A model generated the notes under the pieces. It saw only the letters and a program-made list of their open reading frames with translations, searched no databases and was not told the DNA's origin. From assembly GCA_003158355.1 (NCBI GenBank), contig PMIV01000274.1, positions 1 through 5,397 on the forward strand: 5,397 bases of DNA. Direction: 5' to 3'. This DNA comes from Anaerolineaceae bacterium. GTDB lineage: Bacteria > Chloroflexota > Anaerolineae > Anaerolineales > Anaerolineaceae. Made by a program: the position numbers and the translations under genes. This document shows positions 1-5,080 of this stretch, piece by piece; within the stretch, counting starts at the first letter, position 1, and each line of letters begins with the position of its first letter.

Positions 1-227
1 CCTCAAAATTAACCGGCTTACTGGTCAGTATCGCTTTAAGCTGGATGTTTGCACACGATGAATATCGAAAACGCTGCTCCCTGCATGCGCTGGCAGACCC
101 GCAGGAAGTGCGCACTTTTTATTTCGACGTATTGAACAGTGGGCACGAGTTGCATGTACCCATGCCGGTGCTGGATTCTTTTCGTGAAGACATGCTGGCC
201 TTCACCCAACCGGGCTCCGCCTGGTGA
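1..227 (+). CDS. 3' end of an unrecognised protein, possibly a ketopantoate-reductase-like dehydrogenase
   Basis: An open frame runs from the window edge (first full codon at base 3) to a TGA at 225-227, giving 74 C-terminal residues; the start lies outside the window. The visible tail is largely helical in character, with a hydrophobic stretch (LTGLLVSIALSWMF) and then a segment reading GHELHVPMPVLDSF about 24 residues from the end. A glycine, a short spacer and a V-P-x-P-V turn near the C-terminus is reminiscent of the last helices of ketopantoate reductase (PanE/ApbA C-terminal domain) and related 6-phosphogluconate-dehydrogenase-fold enzymes. The match is by eye and weak. No cysteine cluster or flavin motif is seen, so it does not look like a missing FAD or Fe-S subunit of the hydroxylase downstream. 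It is on the same strand as the regulator, which has its own promoter, so it is probably a separate transcription unit. Confidence 0.5.
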   Translation, partial: SKLTGLLVSIALSWMFAHDEYRKRCSLHALADPQEVRTFYFDVLNSGHELHVPMPVLDSFREDMLAFTQPGSAW

Positions 228-274
228 AAAATCACCCGGGCCTGGTCTAATCTTTCTAAAAAACAATTTCTTAC

Positions 275-303
275 TTGACTTGCGCTTGAAATCCCTCTAT
301 ACT
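275..303 (+). promoter_or_regulatory. Sigma70-type promoter of the GntR regulator gene
   Basis: TTGACT at 275-280 and TATACT at 298-303 are separated by exactly 17 bases, each box one mismatch from the TTGACA/TATAAT consensus. Transcription would be expected to start near 310. The predicted start codon at 345 would then have a leader of about 35 bases. The -10 box overlaps the left end of a long inverted repeat, so a protein bound there should block polymerase. Confidence 0.85.
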
Positions 304-340
304 CACAAGTGGTTGGGTGGTACCAACCACTTGTGAGTAT
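299..340. promoter_or_regulatory. 18-bp perfect inverted repeat, probable operator of the GntR regulator
   Basis: Bases 299-316 are the exact reverse complement of 323-340, with a six-base centre (GTGGTA, 317-322). Each arm contains AGTGGT or its complement ACCACT (308-313 and 326-331). HutC-subfamily GntR regulators often bind palindromes with GGT..ACC half-sites; for example, the DasR-type site has ACTGGT/ACCA(C/G)T halves. The repeat begins inside the -10 box, covers the expected transcription start and ends four bases before the start codon, the classic position for an autorepressor operator. A second, shorter palindrome (TGGTACCA, 318-325) lies off-centre. At RNA level only the part after about 310 would be transcribed, so a DNA operator role is favoured over an RNA hairpin or terminator; there is no U-tract after it. 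Confidence 0.8.
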
Positions 341-344
341 TTTC

Positions 345-1121
345 ATGGCTTCCCTAGATAAAAAATCGTTTATTCCCCTGTATTACCAACTTGCCCAGTT
401 ACTGCGCGAGCAGATTGTTACTGGCACCTGGGCCAGTGGAGCCGAGATCCCATCTGAGCGCAAGCTAATGGAACAATATGGCCTCAGCCGTAACACGGTA
501 CGTCAAGCTATGGACCTGCTCTACCATGATGGACTCATCTTACGCGAACAGGGTTCCGGAACACGCGTAGCCCAATTCTCCAACTCCTATCAATACCTGC
601 TGGATACTTTTTATGAGAATCGCGATCTGCTGCTGCGCGCCGGTTATTCCCCAAAAGTGGATACGATCGCATCCGAAGTGGTGTTTCCTCCCGAAGTTGC
701 CCGCCTGGCACTCAAACTGGAAAAGAACAGCCCCGTTCTCAATAAAAAATTGATCTTTTATGCCGACGGCCGTCCGGCCATGTATACCCTCGACTATATG
801 CCCCAATCCATGACCGGTGAATATGACCTGTCGCCAGAGGGTATCGGTTTTATGAATTATCTTGACCACGCTTCAGGCAAGCGCGTTGAATATGTGATGA
901 TCGATCTTTCACCAGTGGAAGCTACCGGCGAGGTAGCCGCCACCTTTAACTGCCCACCAGGCTCGCCGGTACTTTTAATGAAAGAGATTTTCCTCGACGA
1001 AAGTCAGAAGATCCCCATTGCCTTTTCAATGAATTACTTCAATCAAAAATTGGTCAACTTCCGTTTGCTCACGCGCAGGGGAGATTCCCCCGATCACTCA
1101 TTTCCAGCAGCACAAGAATGA
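345..1121 (+). CDS. GntR-family transcriptional regulator, HutC/UTRA subfamily
   Basis: A 258-residue DNA-binding regulator, the usual length for the HutC branch of GntR. Residues about 9-76 form the winged helix-turn-helix: the opening IPLYYQLAQLLREQI, the G-x-W-x-x-G-x-x-I-P-S-E-R turn (27-39), the recognition helix GLSRNTVRQAM (46-56), and the wing GLILREQGSGTRV (63-75). Residues about 95-245 fit a UTRA effector-binding domain, a fold that binds small metabolites and shifts the dimer off DNA. ATG at 345 was chosen because the family normally begins a few residues before the I-P-L-Y motif. An in-frame GTG at 309 would add 12 residues but lies inside the operator at the expected transcription start. 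The Shine-Dalgarno is weak (GTGAG, 333-337). It probably represses itself through the inverted repeat, and perhaps the hydroxylase gene downstream. The effector cannot be read from sequence; a purine or other heterocycle is a guess from context. Confidence 0.93.
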   Translation: MASLDKKSFIPLYYQLAQLLREQIVTGTWASGAEIPSERKLMEQYGLSRNTVRQAMDLLYHDGLILREQGSGTRVAQFSNSYQYLLDTFYENRDLLLRAGYSPKVDTIASEVVFPPEVARLALKLEKNSPVLNKKLIFYADGRPAMYTLDYMPQSMTGEYDLSPEGIGFMNYLDHASGKRVEYVMIDLSPVEATGEVAATFNCPPGSPVLLMKEIFLDESQKIPIAFSMNYFNQKLVNFRLLTRRGDSPDHSFPAAQE

Positions 1122-1163
1122 TCTATGTTCATTATTAAATTGTTTACATCCCCCCTGTTGTTT

Positions 1164-1208
1164 CAGAGTGCCCCGACGTTTTTGAAGATATGCGCTCGGG
1201 GTACTCTG
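1164..1208. other. Imperfect hairpin in the gap between regulator and hydroxylase genes
   Basis: Bases 1164-1176 pair with 1196-1208 over 13 positions with one G-T pair (CAGAGTGCCCCGA against TCGGGGTACTCTG), leaving a 19-base loop. The stem is GC-rich and stable, but neither strand has a T-run after it, so it is not a standard intrinsic terminator. It lies 43 bases after the regulator stop and 76 before the hydroxylase start. It could be a protein-binding site, an mRNA-processing hairpin that uncouples expression of the two genes, or chance. No convincing promoter was found elsewhere in the 163-base gap, so the hydroxylase may be read from the regulator's promoter. Confidence 0.5.
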
Positions 1209-1273
1209 GGCAGAGGTTTCATACCGCAGTACCAGTTCCATCAGCATCAATACTCCGTCCAACGCACCATCAT

Positions 1274-1278
1274 AGAGG
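1274..1278 (+). promoter_or_regulatory. Ribosome binding site that supports the TTG start of the hydroxylase subunit
   Basis: AGAGG lies six bases before the TTG at 1285. An in-frame TAG at 1273-1275 prevents any start further upstream, and the next in-frame methionine is far inside the conserved N-terminal domain. The spacing therefore decides in favour of TTG. Confidence 0.7.
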
Positions 1279-1284
1279 CGTAGG

Positions 1285-3549
1285 TTGGTCGCTAAAAGTT
1301 CTCTTATTGGCAACCCTGAGATCCGCAAAGATGCGGCAGGCAAGGTGAATGGCGCTGCACAATACACCGCTGATCTCCCCCTGCAGAATGTCATTTCTGG
1401 CGTGATGGTACGCTCCCCCCACCATCACGCCCGCATCCTTTTTATCAACAAAGAAGCCGCCCTTCAACTGCCGGGTGTGCTGGCAGTGCTGACCGCTGCC
1501 GACGTCCCCGGCCAAAAAACTTTTGGCCTTATTCCCGACCAACCGGTTCTGGCAGGCGAAGAAGTGCGCCACATTGGCGAACCAGTGGCGCTGGTCATTG
1601 CCGTGGATAGGGCAATTGCTCAACAGGCCGCCGCCCGCGTGGTGGTGGAATACGCGCCGCTGCCGGCTGTGCTCGAACCGCAGCAAGCACTGGCGCCAGG
1701 CGCTGCCTTGGTTCATCCTTCTGGGAATTTACTCTCCCAATATAACGTGGAATCTGGCAGCCTGGAGGATGGCTTCGCCGCTGCTGATGTAATAATGGAA
1801 GAGACTTTCTCTGTGCAGCGGGTGGCTCCCGGCTATATGGAACCCGAAAATTCGTTGGCCCGTTACAACCCTGACGGCACGCTGAGCGTCTGGGTCAGCT
1901 CGCAGGAACCCTTTGTCGACCGTTTGTGCATCGCCGCGGTTTTGGGTCTGCCGGTTGAGCACATCCAGGTGTTGAGTACAGTCATCGGCGGGGCCTTTGG
2001 CGGTAAAGAAGATTCAAGCATGGCCATTCTGACCGCACTGGCAGCCTGGTCGATCAAAGGCACGGTACGCATCGTCAATAACCGCCGTGAATCCTTCGTC
2101 GCCCACCCCAAACGCCATCCGGCTCAGATCCATCTCAAAATCGGCGCCAAAAAAGATGGCACTCTGATTGCTTTACAAGGGCAGGTATGGATGAACACCG
2201 GTGCCTATGCCTCTTACGGTCCGGCTGTCGGCAGCCTGCTCACTGAAATGGTCACCGGCCCATACCGCATTCCCAATGTCAGTATCGAAACCAAAGTGAT
2301 CTATACCCACACGCCTTATTCCGGTGCCATGCGCGGATTTGGCAGCCCGCAGGCGCACTTTGCCATTGAAAGCGCCATGGATATGCTGGCCGAACGCCTG
2401 GGCATGGATGCCGCCGAGCTGCGCCGTAAAAACATCCTGCGCCAGGGCGATGTCTTACCCACGCGAGTGCAGATTAATGAAACCGCCCTTGGGATGGCGC
2501 CCATTCTGGAGCGTGCCATGGCTGCCCGTGAAAGGCTGCGCCTGCTCCCGTCAACCCCCGGCAAGATCAGCGGGGTCGGGCTGGCTCTGGCCATGCAGAG
2601 TATGGGGCTGGGCGCCAAAGTACTCGACCGCTCCGAGCACCGCCTGGAGTGGCTGCCCGACGGACGCGTTCTGATCCACCTGGGCACGCCCGAATTGGGC
2701 CAGGGACTCGTCACCGTCGCTGAACAGATCACTGCCGAGGCACTGGGCCTGCCCTTTGACCAGGTCATTACCGCTCCTTTTGACACGCAAGACGTCCCCG
2801 ACGGCGGGGCGGCCTGCGCTTCGCGCATGACTTTTCTGGTGGGCAACGCCATGCTGGCCGGGGCAGTTCTGCTGCAAAAAGAGCTCATCTGCAGCGCCGC
2901 CTCCTTATTAAAGCTGCCGCCAGAAAAATTGTCGTATCAACAAGGAACTGTGCTGCTGCCGGACGGAAGAGCCTTGCCTGCAAGCGAGTTTGCCAGCCGT
3001 GCCGCCGAGCAAGGCAAACCCATTCAAGCTCAAGCTGCCGCGACTTTCCCTTATCCTGAGGCATCCACCCCCCAACATTTACCCATTGGTATGCCCCACG
3101 TTAAATATGTGTTTGCAGCCCAGGTGGCCCGTGTTGAGGTTGACCCTGAACTGGGCACTGTCGAAGTGAAGGACATGGTCGCCATCCATGACTTGGGCAA
3201 GGTCATCAACCGCCGCGCCGCTGAAGGCCAAATTGAAGGCGGTGTCGTCATGGGGGTTGGCTATGCCCTGTATGAGAATATGCCGCTCAAACCCAACGGT
3301 CAGTGGGTCGATAGTTTTTCAGAATATCTGCTGCCGACAAGCCTCGACATCCCCCTAAACCTCGATGTTCAACTGCTCGAATATCCTGAGCTGGACGGCC
3401 CCTTTGGCGCCAAGGGTCTGGCGGAGATCTGCCTCGTCCCCACCGCTCCGGCCATTGCCAATGCAGTCTACGACGCGGTCAAGGTGCGCGTTACAGACCT
3501 ACCCATCAGCGCAGAAAAACTGGCGGCTGCGCTGCAGCGGCCAGTCTAA
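1285..3549 (+). CDS. Xanthine dehydrogenase family protein, molybdopterin-binding (large) subunit
   Basis: A 754-residue catalytic subunit of a molybdenum hydroxylase, which hydroxylates a carbon of an N-heterocycle or aldehyde with water-derived oxygen. Residues about 20-130 are the a/b hammerhead domain (KVNGAAQYTADL, 20-31), followed by two molybdopterin-binding domains (about 140-380 and 400-690). Visible motifs are GGAFGGKED (235-243), MRGFGSPQ (349-356), ELGQG (470-474), DVPDGGAACASR (503-514) and GAKGLAE (708-714), ending in the expected catalytic base Glu714. By motif alignment Glu242 and Arg350 match bovine xanthine oxidase Glu802 and Arg880, the purine-orienting pair that aldehyde oxidases lack. 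This favours a purine-like substrate, though other hydroxylases of the family can share them. Length is normal for a stand-alone subunit, with no fused Fe-S or FAD domain. The FAD and [2Fe-2S] subunits that usually sit beside it are absent: the next gene is on the opposite strand and the gene before is a regulator. Confidence 0.93.
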   Translation: MVAKSSLIGNPEIRKDAAGKVNGAAQYTADLPLQNVISGVMVRSPHHHARILFINKEAALQLPGVLAVLTAADVPGQKTFGLIPDQPVLAGEEVRHIGEPVALVIAVDRAIAQQAAARVVVEYAPLPAVLEPQQALAPGAALVHPSGNLLSQYNVESGSLEDGFAAADVIMEETFSVQRVAPGYMEPENSLARYNPDGTLSVWVSSQEPFVDRLCIAAVLGLPVEHIQVLSTVIGGAFGGKEDSSMAILTALAAWSIKGTVRIVNNRRESFVAHPKRHPAQIHLKIGAKKDGTLIALQGQVWMNTGAYASYGPAVGSLLTEMVTGPYRIPNVSIETKVIYTHTPYSGAMRGFGSPQAHFAIESAMDMLAERLGMDAAELRRKNILRQGDVLPTRVQINETALGMAPILERAMAARERLRLLPSTPGKISGVGLALAMQSMGLGAKVLDRSEHRLEWLPDGRVLIHLGTPELGQGLVTVAEQITAEALGLPFDQVITAPFDTQDVPDGGAACASRMTFLVGNAMLAGAVLLQKELICSAASLLKLPPEKLSYQQGTVLLPDGRALPASEFASRAAEQGKPIQAQAAATFPYPEASTPQHLPIGMPHVKYVFAAQVARVEVDPELGTVEVKDMVAIHDLGKVINRRAAEGQIEGGVVMGVGYALYENMPLKPNGQWVDSFSEYLLPTSLDIPLNLDVQLLEYPELDGPFGAKGLAEICLVPTAPAIANAVYDAVKVRVTDLPISAEKLAAALQRPV

Positions 3550-3581
3550 AGTCTTTTAAATTAAGCGAAATTCAGAACGGG

Positions 3582-4025
3582 TTATTCCCCGATATCTTCG
3601 AACCACAATTCCTGGTTGTTCGCGATGAAGTCACGCATCATCTCGATGCATTCGGCGTCTTTCAGATCGATCACATTTACACCTTGCTCCACCAGCCAAT
3701 CCTGTCCGCCTTTGAAGTTGACCGACTCGCCAACGACCACCTGCCCAATATTGAACTGTTTGATCAGCCCGCAGCAATACCAGCAAGGGGAAAGGGTGGT
3801 GACCAGAATTTTGTTTTTGTATCCGCGCTGCCTGCCGGCGTTCTTGAAGGCCGCCGTCTCGCCGTGAATGGTAGGGTCGCCTTCCTGAACACGCATGTTG
3901 TGACCCCTGCCCAAAACATTCCCCTCCTGATCGGCCAGGATCGCCCCAACAGGAACGCCTCCCTCCGAAAGTCCCTTTTTGGCTTCTTCCAAAGCCAGTT
4001 TCAATAAATGATGATAATCGACCAT
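3582..4025 (-). CDS. Cytosine deaminase of the fungal FCY1 type (CDA superfamily, zinc-dependent)
   Basis: A 147-residue zinc hydrolase likely to convert cytosine to uracil and ammonia. The zinc site is H54-x-E56 (HGE) with SPC81-W-Y-C84; Glu56 would be the proton shuttle. Beyond these superfamily motifs, it matches remembered yeast FCY1 sequence in stretches specific to that enzyme: EGGVP, LGRGHNMR, TTLSPC, VVGE-x-VNFK and the final seven residues WFEDIGE. The residues that hold cytosine in yeast (Asn51, Phe114, Trp152, Asp155) correspond to Asn43, Phe104, Trp141 and Asp144 here. Length is close to the 158 of yeast. The ATG at 4025 is preceded by a textbook GGAGG; a TTG four codons upstream overlaps that site and is rejected. 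It converges on the hydroxylase gene with a 32-base gap. Guanine or other nucleobase deaminase activity is the main alternative; the C-terminal tail argues for cytosine. No clear promoter was found upstream. Confidence 0.9.
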   Translation of the reverse strand: MVDYHHLLKLALEEAKKGLSEGGVPVGAILADQEGNVLGRGHNMRVQEGDPTIHGETAAFKNAGRQRGYKNKILVTTLSPCWYCCGLIKQFNIGQVVVGESVNFKGGQDWLVEQGVNVIDLKDAECIEMMRDFIANNQELWFEDIGE

Positions 4026-4030
4026 GTTTT

Positions 4031-4035
4031 CCTCC
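4031..4035 (-). promoter_or_regulatory. Ribosome binding site that sets the deaminase start
   Basis: On the minus strand GGAGG stands five bases before ATG 4025. The longer reading frame that begins at TTG 4037 would place this site within the first codons of the protein, so the shorter start is preferred. Confidence 0.85.
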
Positions 4036-4037
4036 AA

Positions 4038-4710
4038 CAGTTTAACTTCAACCTACGCCCTTTCGACTAATGCGGTAATCCCTGATCGCAGCCACCTAGT
4101 AATGCATCAGCCAACACAAGAACGGAGAATGAGATTTCTTTTGCAGTGATTCTGGTAAAGGAGATACGCCTTGCAACCAAACGAAAAAAACAGACAAAAA
4201 ACGCATACCAATAATCTAGACGCACCACGTTTGGCATATATGCTTAAAAGTAAATGAATTGTTGGAATTTTTAAAGTAACAAATATCGTGATTTTCTCAT
4301 GGATTTAATCTTATTTTAATCCTCATCTCCGGAAAACACCAGATGATTGCCGGCAGAACAGCACCAAATGAACCACTCAGTTAAAAAACAAAAAATGATC
4401 CCCTCTTGCCAAAACCCTTAAATTGCGGCCCTGCTATCGGATGAGTCATAACTCGGCCGATCCGAAGGCCCAGTCAGTATCAAAAGTCTCTCTTTCTCAT
4501 CTCTGTCTCGCTCCATCCGCGTTTGCACATCCCGTCCACACGGCATTCACAAGAAAGCTTGACAAACCCCAAAATAACTGTCATCGCGAGCCTTGGGCGT
4601 TCTTCCCAAGGCGTGGCGATCTCAGCCCGGGGAGAGACGCACAAATATAGTTAGGAAAATGACGATATGTTTCATTCTTGTGAAAACCTTGATCCCGTCC
4701 AAGTTTGCTC
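4038..4710. other. Long intergenic region with no convincing gene
   Basis: About 670 bases without a credible coding frame. The one longer open frame (4423-4650, plus strand) has no ribosome binding site, no recognisable motif and runs across a palindromic repeat. Bases about 4180-4420 are clearly richer in A and T than the flanking genes and contain a ten-base palindrome, GCATATATGC (4234-4243). Bases 4438-4464 can fold into a small hairpin in which CGGAT pairs with ATCCG and GAGT with ACTC around CATA, with a five-base bulge. The dispersed repeat at 4579-4623 is listed separately. The region must contain the deaminase promoter (minus strand); the best candidate boxes near 4149-4176 match only four of six bases each, so none is called. 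An undetected small RNA cannot be excluded. Confidence 0.6.
4579..4623. repeat. Short palindromic dispersed repeat (REP/MITE-like hairpin)
   Basis: The element has nested inverted repeats: CCTTGGG (4591-4597) pairs with CCCAAGG (4605-4611) around a seven-base loop, and outside that ATCGC (4583-4587) pairs with GCGAT (4616-4620). The edges read TGTCATCGCGAG and GGCGTGGCGATCTC. This layout resembles a widespread class of intergenic repeats with ends like GTCATTGCGAG and GCAATCTC that occur in many copies in some environmental bacterial genomes. Only one copy is in the window, so the repeat assignment rests on resemblance. No transposase is nearby. No T-run follows the stem, so it is not called a terminator. 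Confidence 0.55.
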
Positions 4711-4739
4711 TTGACAGATACCCCTTCCATCAATAAAAT
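4711..4739 (+). promoter_or_regulatory. Strong sigma70-type promoter before the leader of the PRC-barrel gene
   Basis: TTGACA at 4711-4716 is a perfect -35 box and TAAAAT at 4734-4739 a one-mismatch -10 box, with an exact 17-base spacer. Transcription should start near 4746, giving a leader of about 335 bases before the PRC-barrel start codon. This is the best promoter in the window by consensus match, yet it stands far from any well-supported gene, which suggests that the leader RNA itself matters. Confidence 0.8.
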
Positions 4740-4787
4740 GAAAATAGGTAATTTAATTGTTCTTACTTTTTAAGAAAGGGTAATTCA

Positions 4788-4970
4788 ATGCAGTTGGAAG
4801 AAACCGCCAGCTCAAAAGACGTGCCTCCTCTTAGTGCAAGGGGAGTTTTTGAGTTGACAGAGTTCGTCGCACAAAATAACATGCGCCCGGTTGGGGAAAA
4901 CACAGTTTTCTGTGGTTTTTTGGTTTCCGCCTGCCCGGTGTGCAACAGAAAGAAATCACTGGTCTGTTGA
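4788..4970 (+). CDS. Possible 60-residue small protein or leader peptide, doubtful
   Basis: An ATG at 4788 follows an AAAGGG Shine-Dalgarno-like stretch (4775-4780) with a seven-base gap and lies about 42 bases after the predicted transcription start, which is the expected geometry for a translated ORF. The product has no signal peptide or membrane helix. Its C-terminal third is cysteine-rich (Cys42, Cys49, Cys52, Cys60, including a CPVC pair) and could bind a metal. I do not recognise the sequence. It ends 32 bases before a strong terminator, so it could be a small protein on a monocistronic transcript, or a leader peptide whose translation affects the terminator. A T-rich stretch inside it (4916-4921), after a five-base-pair hairpin (4901-4914), could also end transcription early. 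The composition is not clearly protein-like, and it may simply be open by chance. Confidence 0.3.
   Translation: MQLEETASSKDVPPLSARGVFELTEFVAQNNMRPVGENTVFCGFLVSACPVCNRKKSLVC
4854..4882 (+). promoter_or_regulatory. Possible second, internal promoter in the leader
   Basis: A second perfect TTGACA occurs at 4854-4859, and 17 bases later TAACAT (4877-4882) matches the -10 consensus at four of six positions. If used, it would start near 4889 and give an RNA of about 150 bases ending at the terminator. It lies inside the doubtful small ORF. The -10 box is weak, so this may be chance. Confidence 0.3.
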
Positions 4971-5002
4971 CCATATTCCGTGTTTAGATGAGTTGAATCT
5001 GG

Positions 5003-5039
5003 ATATCGGCTGGTGATTTCATCAGCCGGTATTTTTTTT
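5003..5039 (+). terminator. Strong intrinsic terminator, possibly an attenuator
   Basis: Bases 5003-5015 pair with 5020-5032 over 13 positions (two G-T pairs) around the loop ATTT, with a GC-rich core (CGGCTGGTG), and the stem runs directly into eight T residues (5032-5039). This is a textbook Rho-independent terminator on the plus strand. It sits after the small ORF and 41 bases before the PRC-barrel start codon. The right arm, GCCGGTA (5025-5031), is also the exact reverse complement of TACCGGC (5039-5045), so a competing hairpin with the T-run in its loop is possible. That hairpin would break the base of the terminator stem. Confidence 0.85.
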
Positions 5040-5080
5040 ACCGGCATCGCTTCCGTTATTATTTTGAATTGGAGGATAAG

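Noticed and set aside
220..239. Hairpin at the stop codon of the first gene (GGTGA/TCACC around AAAA, 223-236, plus two more pairs)
   Set aside because: Short stem with a mismatch and no T-run after it; not strong enough to call a terminator.
309..344. GTG start at 309 that would extend the GntR regulator by 12 residues
   Set aside because: It lies inside the operator palindrome at the expected transcription start and the added residues do not match the family; ATG 345 gives the usual N-terminus.
1098..1394. 98-residue minus-strand open frame filling the gap before the hydroxylase gene
   Set aside because: It overlaps the conserved start of the hydroxylase and the end of the regulator, with low-complexity, non-conserved-looking sequence.
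3550..3591. Possible bidirectional terminator between the converging genes
   Set aside because: Only a four-base-pair stem (CGGG/CCCG) with a six-base loop and no flanking T-run on either strand.
4026..4037. TTG start at 4037 for the deaminase
   Set aside because: The codons overlap a consensus GGAGG placed five bases before ATG 4025, so they are untranslated leader.
4438..4464. Hammerhead-like ribozyme core suggested by GGATGAGTC next to paired arms
   Set aside because: The conserved CUGAUGA and GAAA core elements are not both present in the right positions.
4423..4650. 75-residue open frame on the plus strand
   Set aside because: No ribosome site or recognisable motif, and it crosses the palindromic repeat.
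4746..5002. Known Mg2+ (M-box) or Mn2+ (yybP-ykoY) riboswitch in the leader
   Set aside because: Isolated similarities such as ATGCAGTTGGA and GGGGAG were seen, but the ordered set of conserved blocks is missing; a covariance search would be decisive.
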